Below, piece after piece: positions 17,598-26,512 of a stretch of 54,750 nt of DNA. Made by a program: the position numbers and the translations under genes. A model generated the notes under the pieces. It was given only the letters and a program-made list of their open reading frames with translations. It was not told the origin of the DNA and ran no database searches. This DNA is from a bacterium UBP6_UBA1177 (GTDB lineage: Bacteria > UBP6 > UBA1177): NCBI GenBank assembly GCA_002310995.1, contig DBYV01000008.1, positions 5,643-60,392 of the forward strand, read 5' to 3'. The first letter of the stretch is position 1, and each line of letters opens with the position of its first letter.

Positions 17598-18626
17598 TTA
17601 CAATTCCAGGATGTTTGAGATCGATTCCATGTGGTTGATGCTGTAAACAACTTTCGCAAAAAATCTTGCAACATCGACTTCATTGTACCACGGATGTTCT
17701 TTTTTGAACTGCTCGCCGCGGATAACAGCGTTCGTTCCGGTTACACTTCTTACAAAACCGTCAGCATAAGCTTTGTCGAGTTTCGCGACAGCCTCTCCGT
17801 TGAAGAAGGGAAATGTACAGAAAACATCGATGTTTTTCGCACCGAACTCGTGAAGTTTCTGGCATGCGGCAATCAAAGTTCCGCCAGTTGCAATCATATC
17901 GTCAACGATAACGACGTTTTTGCCGTCAACGCTGCCGACAAGCTTTGTGTCAACGACGGTCGAAGCCTTTGAATAATCTCTTTCCTTGACGATAAGTGCC
18001 ATGTCTGTCTGCAATTCGCGGGAATAATATCTTGCGGTTTCTGCCGAACCTACATCGGGAGCTACAACAACTGTATTTTCGGTAATGATGTGTCTTTCAT
18101 TCATAGACTTCATAAGCTGTCTTGAAGCGTGAAGGTTGTCGAGTCTTGCAATGTGGAAGAAGCCTGAAATCGCTTCTGCGTGGATATCGATTGTGAGGAC
18201 TCTCGAAGCGCCGCTTGCCTCGATGAATGAAGCGACCATCGAAGCCGTAACGCTTTCACGCCCTTTCCTGCGTTCCTGACGTGCGTTCGGGAACTGCGGA
18301 ATGACTGCCGTGATGGAAGCAGCGTCGCTGTTGTGAACTGCATTCAGCGCGGTTGCGAGAGCCATAAGGTTATCGTTTACCGAATAGGGAGAAAGCGGAT
18401 CATCCATGAGTTGAACGACATAAATGTCCATACCGCGGATAGGTTCATCAATCGAAGTTTTGATTTCGCCGTTGGCAAAGTGCGTTTCTGTGCTTTTGAT
18501 ATAGCGGAAACGCTCTTCAAGGTGCTCTTTCTTATATTTTCCTTTAAGGTATTCGACCATTGCATCTGCAAAAACCTTGCCTGAATTACAGGCAACAATA
18601 CCAAGCTGACCACGATCCGCACTCAT
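17598..18626 (-). CDS. prs: ribose-phosphate pyrophosphokinase, divergent form
   Basis: A 342-residue PRPP synthase making phosphoribosyl pyrophosphate from ribose-5-phosphate and ATP. The PRPP-binding loop VVIVDDMIATGGTL is clear, and the N-terminal domain has FANGEIKTSI, NARQERRKGR and TIDIHAEAISGFF. Several positions differ from the classical enzyme: the ARQDRK loop is ARQERRKGR and the DLHA-QIQGFF block is DIHAEAISGFF. This suggests a divergent clade rather than loss of function, since both phosphate-binding loops remain. mutS follows after 50 nt. Confidence 0.93.
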   Translation of the reverse strand: MSADRGQLGIVACNSGKVFADAMVEYLKGKYKKEHLEERFRYIKSTETHFANGEIKTSIDEPIRGMDIYVVQLMDDPLSPYSVNDNLMALATALNAVHNSDAASITAVIPQFPNARQERRKGRESVTASMVASFIEASGASRVLTIDIHAEAISGFFHIARLDNLHASRQLMKSMNERHIITENTVVVAPDVGSAETARYYSRELQTDMALIVKERDYSKASTVVDTKLVGSVDGKNVVIVDDMIATGGTLIAACQKLHEFGAKNIDVFCTFPFFNGEAVAKLDKAYADGFVRSVTGTNAVIRGEQFKKEHPWYNEVDVARFFAKVVYSINHMESISNILEL

Positions 18627-18715
18627 TTTTTTACCTCCGAGAGTTATTCAAACAACCGCTGAAAAATACCGATTTTTGCCTTTTCTGCAAGAAATTTTTT
18701 GACGCTTTTTTCAGA

Positions 18716-21166
18716 TTATTTCTTCTCTCTGAACATGAGTTCTTTGAGATTTTTTTCTTCGTCTTTTTCCATTTTTTGCTTTTCGTCTTCGTAGCGTTTT
18801 TTCATCTCTTCCGGTTCGAATTTAGGGTAATCACGAATAATTTTGAGGAAATTCTGCGCCGCGAAGTAGTGCATTCCGCGCCTTGCATAGAGATTTGCAA
18901 TTTCAAGTTGCCAGTACGGATTTCTTGATACTTCTGCTGCTCTTTCGAGATATTTGAACCCAGCGGCGGGATTTTTCGCGGCAAATTCACGCGTTGAGAG
19001 CCAGCGGTAATAGTTTCCCAGATTGCCTGAAGTTCTCAAAGTCATGTTTTTTAATGTGCTTTCGACAAGTTCCTGTGATTCTTTGCCGAGTTTTAGCGAA
19101 CAATAAGCTGCAATAAGATAATCGCTGAAATACCCGGTAAGATCGGCACCACGCATATAAAGGTCGAACGCTTCGGTGTAAAGTTTGTCTTTTTCAAGGA
19201 TTTTTCCGTTGTAAATTAACAGTTGTCCACGCTCGAAATCAGTCAGATCTTTCTTTTCGTCCTGAATTCGGCGGATCATTTCGAGGGCTTCGTCATATTT
19301 TTTCTCTTTCAGCATGTCCCTTATTATTGAAATGAAGAAAACATCTTGATTTTTTTGTGCAAAATCAAGTGCCGAAGCATTTTGGTCCGATATTTTGAAT
19401 ATAAATCTTTCGAGAGCCGCTTTGTTGTTTGCATTTAGTGAAATTATTTCGGTTATACGCTCCTGAAGTCCGAAACGTGAAAGCCTGTCGTATATTGTTT
19501 CCACAACTTTCGTGTATTTTTTTTCCGAAAGTTCGAGAGCCTTTTTAAACAGAGAAAGTGCTGACTCGTAAGCGCCGATGCGCAACATGTAAACGCCGTT
19601 AATATAATAAGTGTAATAGTAATTTGGTGCTTTTGCAAGAGCCGAGGAAAGTTCTGTACCTGCGGAAACAACCAGCCAAGAATCTTGGGAATTGAGTTTT
19701 TCAACACCTTTGTTCAGCGGAATCTTGAAATTAGCAGGCTCCAGATAAACTGCCTGTTCGTAAGGAAGTTCCACGCCTTCAGGAAGGTATCCCATTGTTT
19801 TCTGACCACTTTCGGTTGCGGTGAAAATCATAGTAACAAGTGACAAAACGGCTAGTGCCGTAAGAGAAGCGATTCTTTTTGTTCCGTGAAGCTGAATAGG
19901 TTTTACTAGCAGCACAAGCACTAGGACAACGGGAAAAAGTGTCGCAAAGTTATGCAGGTTGAAGTCCAGAGTATTGTGCATTACAACAAAAAATAGAACA
20001 GCCATAAGCCCGTTTTTGCGTTTGGTTTCGCGTTTTCCGAAGATGACAAGAGCGATAAACGCAGCAAAAATTATGAGGGCAAACACTATTCCTGTTTCCA
20101 GAATGAACTGTATGGGTTCGTTTTCGAGTTCAGTTGCATAAATCCAAAGATTTGACTGATAATACGAAAAGACTTTGGAAAAACTGCCTAGCCCTGAACC
20201 TGTGAACAAAAAATCGGAAAAATAGTCTGTTGCTCTTGCTATGTCATCGATTTTGTTAAAAAAACCTTCTCTTTCGAAATCAAATTCCCTCTCAAGCAGT
20301 TTCAAACCGGTCTGATATATAAAAATAAGAACGAGAACAAGAGCGGCAACGGGGAGATGAAATTTGTAACCACTTAAATTTTTTGCTGATTTTCTGTTTA
20401 TGAAGAAAAAAAGTATTAAGGCTGCAACATAAGCTGCAATTCCGCCTCTTGAAAGCGTTGCCGCAACTGCTGCCGAATGAAAGAAAAAAAGTGCGGCATA
20501 AAAAATTTTTTTTCTCGGAAAATCGGTCGTGTATATCGAAGTGAGTGCAAGGAGTCCCGAAATTCCGAAATATCCCGCAGCATGATTTGTATTTATAAGT
20601 ATTGATTCGATGAGGAATCCGCTGTGGCGCAGTTTGCCGTAGAGCCATTCATCGGACTGAAGAAATCTCAAAGCTACAGAAAGAACAATAGCAACAGTCG
20701 AAATGAGAATTACCGTGTCTATCGTATTCTGTTTCCATTTTTTATTGCCTAGAAATATGTTTCTTGAAAGAATACAGGCAAGAAATATCAGCGTAAAAAT
20801 CCTGAATATTGAATAAATTGTATCGGGAACCGACATTGTGAGAGGGTGTGATCCGCTCCCTTCCAAAGAGTGAAAAAAAGCACCCTGAGGACTCAGTATT
20901 TTAAGAAGCGGCAAAGGCAATGGTATAAGTTGCAGGATAGCGAAAACGATTATTGCAGTAAAAGGGAATATTACTGAAGAAACTGCAAACGACTTTTTCG
21001 TTACGAGAAGATATGTTGCATAGAGAAATGTTGCCAGAGCGCAGATAAACATTATGACAAGGTTCGTTCCGAGATGAGAATAAACTCCGCCTAGAAGGAA
21101 AGGGGGCAGAACGAAAAAAATGCCGGAAGACAGCATTAGAAATATCAATTTTATTTTACTGCTCAT
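18716..21166 (-). CDS. O-antigen ligase-family membrane protein with TPR tail
   Basis: An 816-residue protein. The first 440 residues hold about eleven hydrophobic membrane helices and the Wzy/WaaL hallmarks: NTNHAAGYFG in the middle and GSGLGSF followed by ENEPIQFILETG in the large loop. The rest is soluble and rich in TPR-like pairs (about 480-790), ending in a basic tail. Such ligases join undecaprenyl-linked glycan to lipid A or, in the TPR-bearing forms, to proteins; which applies here is unknown. It could be the ligase partner of the polysaccharide locus 10 kb to the right. Confidence 0.87.
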   Translation of the reverse strand: MSSKIKLIFLMLSSGIFFVLPPFLLGGVYSHLGTNLVIMFICALATFLYATYLLVTKKSFAVSSVIFPFTAIIVFAILQLIPLPLPLLKILSPQGAFFHSLEGSGSHPLTMSVPDTIYSIFRIFTLIFLACILSRNIFLGNKKWKQNTIDTVILISTVAIVLSVALRFLQSDEWLYGKLRHSGFLIESILINTNHAAGYFGISGLLALTSIYTTDFPRKKIFYAALFFFHSAAVAATLSRGGIAAYVAALILFFFINRKSAKNLSGYKFHLPVAALVLVLIFIYQTGLKLLEREFDFEREGFFNKIDDIARATDYFSDFLFTGSGLGSFSKVFSYYQSNLWIYATELENEPIQFILETGIVFALIIFAAFIALVIFGKRETKRKNGLMAVLFFVVMHNTLDFNLHNFATLFPVVLVLVLLVKPIQLHGTKRIASLTALAVLSLVTMIFTATESGQKTMGYLPEGVELPYEQAVYLEPANFKIPLNKGVEKLNSQDSWLVVSAGTELSSALAKAPNYYYTYYINGVYMLRIGAYESALSLFKKALELSEKKYTKVVETIYDRLSRFGLQERITEIISLNANNKAALERFIFKISDQNASALDFAQKNQDVFFISIIRDMLKEKKYDEALEMIRRIQDEKKDLTDFERGQLLIYNGKILEKDKLYTEAFDLYMRGADLTGYFSDYLIAAYCSLKLGKESQELVESTLKNMTLRTSGNLGNYYRWLSTREFAAKNPAAGFKYLERAAEVSRNPYWQLEIANLYARRGMHYFAAQNFLKIIRDYPKFEPEEMKKRYEDEKQKMEKDEEKNLKELMFREKK

Positions 21167-21207
21167 CTAAACCTCTTTTTGCTGACAGGATTTTGATAGT
21201 TACCGAT

Positions 21208-21234
21208 GGCAGGTTTTTTTTCAATAAGCCTGCC
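21208..21234. other. stem-loop between lipoprotein and ligase genes
   Basis: GGCAGG (21208-21213) and CCTGCC (21229-21234) can form a 6-bp stem around a 15-nt loop that contains eight consecutive T on the plus strand. It lies directly after the stop of the auxiliary lipoprotein gene and before the ligase start. The T-run is in the loop rather than after the stem, so it is not a typical terminator. Confidence 0.35.
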
Positions 21235-21843
21235 TCAGCGGTCGGATTCGAGAGTTTCATAAATTTTTGAAATAAAGACTTCAAGCTCTTCTTCTATAAT
21301 CCCGCTCATCGCGCGGACAACGTCAACAGGTTTTTTGTCGTCAGCTTCCTTTCTCTTGTCGAAAGAGTAGGCGACAACAATGTTTTCTGTCTTATAGTCT
21401 TTAAGTTCGAAATTTATTGAGACTCTTGCGTAACTTTTTTCATTTTCGATCACTTCGTCAAGAGCCAGAATTCTGCCGCTCAAAACATAATTGGGTTTTT
21501 TATCCATAGACAGAATTATATCCGAAAAGACCTGCTGCTTTGAAAAGTGGTTTGCAACGAGATCGGTGATCATGTCGTCAGGCCTTGAAGCCCAAAAGTG
21601 GGTGTTGTAGTAAAACATTTCCTCGTAGGAAGTTCTATAGACAAGATTGTATTTCTTATAAACTTTGTCAGAATTGAATGTTTTTATTCTGACAGTCGCT
21701 TTTATTGTTTCGCCGGAACCTTTTTTAGGCTGATAATAAACTTGATAGTAGTGTTTTAGCGGTGCTTTTGAAGAAAAGAGCGAACATGAAGAAACAGCAA
21801 AAAGTGAAAGCAGACAAACGATTAAAGCTACTGTTTTTTTCAT
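21235..21843 (-). CDS. ABC-type transport auxiliary lipoprotein (PqiC-like)
   Basis: A 202-residue outer-membrane lipoprotein with signal and lipobox VSSC (Cys20). The pattern of a YYxVYY start, a long DMITDLVANHF helix, and a SGRILALDEV strand followed by SYARVSINFELKD matches the ABC_trans_aux/PqiC family, which partners MCE proteins in lipid traffic between membranes. It overlaps mlaD by ATGA and shares its promoter. No ATPase or permease (mlaE/mlaF) is in this stretch, so the core transporter must be elsewhere. Confidence 0.8.
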   Translation of the reverse strand: MKKTVALIVCLLSLFAVSSCSLFSSKAPLKHYYQVYYQPKKGSGETIKATVRIKTFNSDKVYKKYNLVYRTSYEEMFYYNTHFWASRPDDMITDLVANHFSKQQVFSDIILSMDKKPNYVLSGRILALDEVIENEKSYARVSINFELKDYKTENIVVAYSFDKRKEADDKKPVDVVRAMSGIIEEELEVFISKIYETLESDR

Positions 21844-22829
21844 TTTTTATCCTCTTCTGTCACCGAGTTGCCGCCGCCGAAAAGAGCAGACGGATTTTCC
21901 ATAATTATTCTTGTAAATTCGCTGAAGTTGCTCATTGCATCAGAAAGGTCATCAAGTGATTTATCTATTTTTTCTGTGCTTCTTTCGAACGTAAGCTGCA
22001 AAGTATCAACAGTTTTTTGTGTCGATTCGACAAGTCCGAACATTTTGTCGACTTTTTCCTGAACATTTGCTTCTTTGTAATCTTCCCTGAAGTCTGAGAC
22101 AGTATCTTCCATCATCTTAAGGGTCTTTGCCAGCGAACCTTCTTTTGAGGTGAGGTCGCGGACATTTGTTGTGATGGATTTGACATTGTCCATATTGCTG
22201 TTAAGCTCCTTCATAAAGACGTTTGCCTCTTTTATAACTCCGCTGATCTCCTTTTTGTTCTTGGCAAGAAGTTCATCAAGCGAAGTTGAAATACCGCCAA
22301 CATTTTTGACGATTTTTTCGACATCCTCTTTCTGGACACCTTTCAATGCCTCGTTGAACTGGTTAAGGATTGATTCAAGTTTTGCTGCGATGACAGAAGC
22401 CTTGCCTGTAATTTCGTCCCAGCCGCTTTTTTCGGAAGGAATTTCACCGCCAACCGGAATGTTTTCACCCTGGCCGCCGCCTTTAAGCTCGAGAAATTTA
22501 AGGCCGGTGATACCGATGGTACCGAGCTGAGTTTTTGTTCCCTCTTTGATAGGAACGCCAGGTTTAAGGCAGAACCCGACTTCGACAACAGCGGTATTTT
22601 CTTTATCTACTGAAATTTTAGAAACAGTTCCGATGTTCATGCCCTGGAATTTTACAGTGGAACCTTCGGAAAGTCCTGCAACCGAAATATCTTCAAACCG
22701 CGTAAAATAGCAATCTTCACGTTTGAGCAGGCGGTTTCCTATAAGAAGGGCAGTAATAATGAGAATTACAGTAATTCCGAAAATGAAAAATATTGCCACC
22801 CGTCTTTTCTGAGCTGAAGTAACCTGCAT
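21840..22829 (-). CDS. MCE/MlaD-family lipid transport protein
   Basis: A 329-residue protein with one N-terminal membrane helix (about 11-32), an MCE domain (about 38-118: GSTVKFQGMNIGTVSKI, then GITGLKFLELKGG) and a long C-terminal helical region (about 140-310) with coiled-coil character (DEVxxL-like heptads, TVDTLQLTFERSTEKIDKSL). MCE proteins form periplasmic hexamers that shuttle phospholipids. The extended helices resemble tunnel-forming members more than short E. coli MlaD. A strong promoter lies just upstream and the auxiliary lipoprotein gene overlaps its stop. Confidence 0.93.
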   Translation of the reverse strand: MQVTSAQKRRVAIFFIFGITVILIITALLIGNRLLKREDCYFTRFEDISVAGLSEGSTVKFQGMNIGTVSKISVDKENTAVVEVGFCLKPGVPIKEGTKTQLGTIGITGLKFLELKGGGQGENIPVGGEIPSEKSGWDEITGKASVIAAKLESILNQFNEALKGVQKEDVEKIVKNVGGISTSLDELLAKNKKEISGVIKEANVFMKELNSNMDNVKSITTNVRDLTSKEGSLAKTLKMMEDTVSDFREDYKEANVQEKVDKMFGLVESTQKTVDTLQLTFERSTEKIDKSLDDLSDAMSNFSEFTRIIMENPSALFGGGNSVTEEDKK

Positions 22830-22854
22830 CGCACCCTCAAAAATTCCACGCGCG

Positions 22855-22882
22855 ATTCTAAGTGTAAAAACCTGATTGTCAA
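22855..22882 (-). promoter_or_regulatory. sigma70-type promoter of mlaD operon
   Basis: On the minus strand a perfect TTGACA (22877-22882) is followed after 16 nt by TAGAAT (22855-22860, five of six to consensus). The expected start is about 20 nt before the mlaD ATG at 22829. Confidence 0.7.
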
Positions 22883-22934
22883 CGGTTTCTTGCTTTTTTG
22901 TTGTTTTGGGCGGCGAAGAAGGGGGGCGCTGAAC

Positions 22935-22979
22935 TTAGGGAGTTTAGGGAATCTAGGGAATTTAAGGAATTTAGGGAGG
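22935..22979 (+). repeat. 9-bp tandem repeat, five units
   Basis: Five consecutive 9-mers: TTAGGGAGT, TTAGGGAAT, CTAGGGAAT, TTAAGGAAT, TTAGGGAGG. The array is flanked on both sides by GGCGGCGAA-like sequence (about 22911 and 22978). A related five-unit array lies at 50367-50411, with the same first two units and nearly the same last unit. It occupies the gap between divergent mlaD and ttcA-like genes and is in the region upstream of the -10 of the latter. Confidence 0.9.
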
Positions 22980-22991
22980 CGGCGAAAGATG

Positions 22992-23020
22992 TTTCGCTTT
23001 TTTGCTTTTTTCAGTATAAT
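22992..23020 (+). promoter_or_regulatory. candidate promoter of ttcA-like gene
   Basis: A perfect TATAAT (23015-23020) with a weak TTTCGC (22992-22997) 17 nt upstream. It is 21 nt before the ATG at 23042, leaving space only for a short leader with the strong site TAGGAGG. Confidence 0.45.
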
Positions 23021-23041
23021 TCTCTGTTTTTAGGAGGATTC

Positions 23042-23791
23042 ATGGGCGAAAGCAAGTGTTTTCTGAGTATGCACAAACTGTTGGAAACGGCGATTTTTGA
23101 TTATCAGATGATAAATCCGGGAGATCACATTCTTGTCGGACTTTCTGGCGGAAAAGACAGCTCGATGTTGCTCAGACTTCTGGCGAGAAAAAAAATCCAG
23201 ACGACAAACGACTACAAAATTTCGGCAGTTTTTGTGAAAATGGGTTTCCCGAAAGACGATGAAATCTCGGAATATTTGCACAAATTCAGCGGCAGTCTCG
23301 GCGTAAAATTTTTTGAAATCGAAAAGTCACTCGAAAAGATCATGGCTGCCGAGAAAAAACAGGCTTGTTATCTCTGTTCCAGAACGAGAAGGCTCGCCCT
23401 TTTCGATCTTGCCGACGAAATCGGAGCCAACGTCATTGCTTTCGGACATCACCGTGATGATTTTGTCCAGACGTTTCTGATGAACCTCTTTTTCAACGGC
23501 TCGCTCGAGGCGATGAAGCCCGTAAATCCGTTTTTCAAAGGGAAATACCGTATTATCCGCCCGATGCTTTACATCAAAGAAAGTTCAGTCACAGCCGAAG
23601 CGCAAAACTGCGGCCTCAAAGTTTTCGATTCGGGCTGCTCTTTCGGAAAAGTTTCGGAACGCGCTTTCATCCGTTCGCTTTTAGAAGAAATCTACAAACA
23701 TGACGATACCGCCAGAAACAATATTTTCAAAGCATTGTATAACCAGAAACCTGACTTTCTTCTGAAAAAACCTTCAAAAGATATTCTTTGA
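23042..23791 (+). CDS. TtcA-family tRNA 2-thiolation protein
   Basis: A 249-residue PP-loop ATPase. The ATP motif SGGKDSSMLL is at 35-44, the paired cysteines CYLC at 109-112 with a third Cys near 204 could hold the 4Fe-4S cluster of TtcA, and AFGHHRDDFVQTFLMNLFF matches the TtcA core. TtcA inserts sulfur at C32 of tRNAs. ATG 23042 is used because TAGGAGG precedes it and the N-terminal extension of the longer frame is translated 9-bp repeat sequence. An alternative is a related TtuA-type 2-thiouridine enzyme. Confidence 0.85.
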   Translation: MGESKCFLSMHKLLETAIFDYQMINPGDHILVGLSGGKDSSMLLRLLARKKIQTTNDYKISAVFVKMGFPKDDEISEYLHKFSGSLGVKFFEIEKSLEKIMAAEKKQACYLCSRTRRLALFDLADEIGANVIAFGHHRDDFVQTFLMNLFFNGSLEAMKPVNPFFKGKYRIIRPMLYIKESSVTAEAQNCGLKVFDSGCSFGKVSERAFIRSLLEEIYKHDDTARNNIFKALYNQKPDFLLKKPSKDIL

Positions 23792-23822
23792 TCATAAAAA
23801 ATATGATTCCGCAATATTCTGT

Positions 23823-23828
23823 TATAAT
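23823..23828 (+). promoter_or_regulatory. -10 box upstream of polA
   Basis: A perfect TATAAT lies 54 nt before the polA ATG, with no recognisable -35. A short inverted repeat ATCATA/TATGAT (23791-23807) just upstream might mark the end of the ttcA-like transcript but has no T-run. Confidence 0.35.
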
Positions 23829-23881
23829 TTGAGAAAAATCTCTCTTTAAATAAAATCAGTCGTTTTTTTGAGGAGGAAACG

Positions 23882-26377
23882 ATGCAAAACGAAGGAAAAA
23901 TCGCGATTCTTGATGTGAGTTCATATATTTTCAGGGCTTTTCACGCGCTGCCGCCGATGACTTCGCCTGACGGAAAGCCGGTGAATGCGATTTACGGTTT
24001 CATAAATATGTTTCTCAGGACGATTTCAAAGTTCGAAGGTTTTGCCGCAGTCGCCGCGCTTGACAGCAAGACTGAAACTTTCAGAAAAAAGGCTTATCCC
24101 GAATACAAGGCAAACAGAAAAGAGGTCGATCCTGATCTGAAATCGCAGTTCGAGCTGATCGAACCTATGCTTCATTCTCTCAATATCCCCGTTTTCGCTT
24201 CAGACGGTTTCGAGGCTGACGATGTTATTGCTTCGATCGTCGCGAACAATCCTGAAAAAGAGATCATAATCGTTTCTTCCGACAAGGATCTGATGCAGCT
24301 TGTGGGCGGAAACGTCAAAATGTATGACAGTATGAAGGATAAAATCATCGATACCGAGGGCGTTAAGGAAAAATACGGCGTTCTGCCGAACCAGATGCTC
24401 GATTTTCTCGCGCTTTTGGGCGATAGTTCCGACAATGTTCCCGGAATGCCGAAAGTCGGTCTTAAAACCGCTGCGGAACTTCTCAACAAATACGGCTCTG
24501 CTGACAATATTTACCAGAATCTGAGTGAACTGAAACCTGCATTGCAAAAGGGTTTTACGGAAAACAAGGAGCAGTTTGAATTCTCGAAATTTCTTATAAA
24601 ACTTGATTCGTCGGTAAATTTGAACGGCTGCAAGAAATGTTTCGATCCGTGGGAAAAACCGGATGTCGAAAAACTCGCGAAACTATGTTCGGAACTGGGT
24701 TTCAGGTCGATCATGAAAAAAATGGAAAGCGATTTTTCTAATGAGCCAAAAACGGCTCCCGAGCCGAAAAAAGTTTTTGAGCTTCATGAAAAATGGGAGA
24801 CAGGAGATTTTGAGCTGAAAAGTGGTGAAACCCTTTACGGATGCACCTTTTACGGCAGTTTTTATGCCGCAAAAGAGGGAAAATTCAAAAGTTGCGAGAT
24901 AAAAGACCTCCCCGAAGGCTCGACAGTTTATTCTTTTGATGTGAAAGAATTCCTTGACGCGCCTTTTCCTGAAGGAATCAAATTCATAGATTTGCAGATC
25001 TACTACTTCTGTCACGACAGCGGCCGTCACGGATATACGCCGGAAGAAATCGCAGAAGCGCTTGGTTTCGAGCAGGTAAACAGGGAGTCTCCCGAATCAT
25101 TTTTCGCGTTTCTTGAAAAACTCCGTGCGAAAATCGAGGAAAAAGAAGCAGACAAATCTTTTCTGATAAACGGAATCGAGATGCCGCACCTCGAAGTAGT
25201 CAGGGCGATGGAGCAAAGCGGAATAAAAGTCGATCTTGCCAAAACAGCCGCTTTGAAAGCCGAATTCGTAAGCAAAATAAATGAGCTTACCAGGCAGATC
25301 TACGAGGCCGCGGGGACTGTTTTTAACCCCAATTCACCGAAACAGCTTGCCGAAATCCTGTTTGACAAACTTCAGCTCAAAGGTGGCAAAAAAACGAAAA
25401 CCGGCTACAGCACAGGCCACGATGTTCTTGAAAAAGTTGCCGAAGAAAACGATCATCCGCTCCCGAAACTGATTATCGAGAACAGAAAATATTCCAAACT
25501 CGTATCTACTTACCTTGAGCCGATTGCCGCAAAAACAGCATCAGACGGAAGGCTGCACACTTCATACATCGTGACTTTCGCAGCTACCGGACGCCTTGCG
25601 AGCAGGGAACCGAACCTGCAGAATATCCCGACAAGAACCGAGGACGGGCAGAAGATACGCGGACTTTTTGTCGCCGAAAAAGGGTTTAAACTTTTATCTC
25701 TGGATTACAGTCAGATTGAGCTCAGAATTCTGGCGGCACTCAGCCAGGAGCCTGAATTTATCGAAGCTTTCAAACACGGTGAGGATATTCATACGCGCAC
25801 CGCAGCCGCTATTTTCGGCACGATGCCCGAACTGGTGGACAAAGAGATGCGCCGCAATGCAAAGGCTGTAAACTTCGGAATAATCTACGGAATGCAGGCA
25901 TACAAACTTTCGGTCGATACCGGCGTCGATATCGCTTTTGCGAAAAAATACATCGACAACTACTTCGCATGCTACCCGAAGATCAAGCAGTTCATCGACG
26001 GCACGATCCGCGAGGCGCGTGAAAACGGATACGTTGAAACTTACTTCGGGCGCAGGCGCTACATCCCGGAACTTGCCGAGAGCAACAAAAATATCGCGAA
26101 ATCGGGCGAAAGAATGGCAGTTAATACCGTAATTCAGGGAACCGCAGCCGACATCATCAAGCAGGGAACGGTCCTGGTTTACAAAATGCTGCAGCAGGAA
26201 TGCCCTGAAGCAAGGATCCTGCTCCAGATCCACGATGAACTCATCATCGAGATCCCAGAAAACAGATCCGATATAGCAGAAAAATGTGCCGAAAAAATGC
26301 GCGAAGCGGGCAAAATTTTCGATGTTCCGCTCGATGTCAACTACGAAACCGGCGAAAGCTGGGCTGATTTGAAGTAG
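23882..26377 (+). CDS. polA: DNA polymerase I
   Basis: An 831-residue family A polymerase with an N-terminal 5' nuclease (about 1-290, for example SSDKDLMQLV and LGDSSDNVPG), a shortened middle domain and a complete polymerase domain: motif A LDYSQIELRI near 607, motif B RRNAKAVNFGIIYG, and motif C QIHDELIIE near 783. The middle domain lacks the DxE exonuclease motif, so it probably cannot proofread, as in Taq polymerase. It serves Okazaki fragment processing and repair. The GAGGAGG site before ATG supports the start. Confidence 0.97.
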   Translation: MQNEGKIAILDVSSYIFRAFHALPPMTSPDGKPVNAIYGFINMFLRTISKFEGFAAVAALDSKTETFRKKAYPEYKANRKEVDPDLKSQFELIEPMLHSLNIPVFASDGFEADDVIASIVANNPEKEIIIVSSDKDLMQLVGGNVKMYDSMKDKIIDTEGVKEKYGVLPNQMLDFLALLGDSSDNVPGMPKVGLKTAAELLNKYGSADNIYQNLSELKPALQKGFTENKEQFEFSKFLIKLDSSVNLNGCKKCFDPWEKPDVEKLAKLCSELGFRSIMKKMESDFSNEPKTAPEPKKVFELHEKWETGDFELKSGETLYGCTFYGSFYAAKEGKFKSCEIKDLPEGSTVYSFDVKEFLDAPFPEGIKFIDLQIYYFCHDSGRHGYTPEEIAEALGFEQVNRESPESFFAFLEKLRAKIEEKEADKSFLINGIEMPHLEVVRAMEQSGIKVDLAKTAALKAEFVSKINELTRQIYEAAGTVFNPNSPKQLAEILFDKLQLKGGKKTKTGYSTGHDVLEKVAEENDHPLPKLIIENRKYSKLVSTYLEPIAAKTASDGRLHTSYIVTFAATGRLASREPNLQNIPTRTEDGQKIRGLFVAEKGFKLLSLDYSQIELRILAALSQEPEFIEAFKHGEDIHTRTAAAIFGTMPELVDKEMRRNAKAVNFGIIYGMQAYKLSVDTGVDIAFAKKYIDNYFACYPKIKQFIDGTIREARENGYVETYFGRRRYIPELAESNKNIAKSGERMAVNTVIQGTAADIIKQGTVLVYKMLQQECPEARILLQIHDELIIEIPENRSDIAEKCAEKMREAGKIFDVPLDVNYETGESWADLK

Positions 26378-26419
26378 GTCTAAAAAACTTGAAAAACCCC
26401 CTTTTTTATCTATTATCTC

Positions 26420-26497
26420 GCGGAATCGTGCGGATTCTGCTGTTGCGAAGTTGCGGAATCGTGCAAAAATTGCATTTTTGATCTTCGGGAATCGTGA
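26420..26497 (+). repeat. three direct repeats, 33-nt period, before AAA/DUF4143 gene
   Basis: The core GGAATCGTG occurs at 26422-26430, 26455-26463 and 26488-26496, exactly 33 nt apart. The first two copies extend to GCGGAATCGTGC. The 22-24 nt between cores are largely different. The third copy is 25 nt before the ATG of the ATPase gene, so it lies in or next to the ribosome-binding region. The same architecture with another repeat sequence precedes the second ATPase gene at 29275. Confidence 0.92.
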
Positions 26498-26512
26498 AAA
26501 AAGAGAATTGGA

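Noticed and set aside
18716..21166. O-antigen polymerase Wzy for a Wzx/Wzy pathway
   Set aside because: The exporter in this window is Wzm/Wzt, which does not need a polymerase, no Wzx flippase is seen, and the loop motifs with a TPR tail fit a ligase better.
22898..23041. N-terminal extension of the ttcA-like frame
   Set aside because: It translates the 9-bp repeat array and the promoter -10 box; the strong TAGGAGG site supports the ATG at 23042.
26420..26497. Short regular direct repeats suggesting a tiny CRISPR array
   Set aside because: Repeat words are only 9-12 nt, there are just three units, gaps are 21-24 nt and no cas gene is near. The same plan with another word before the second ATPase gene fits a gene-linked element better.
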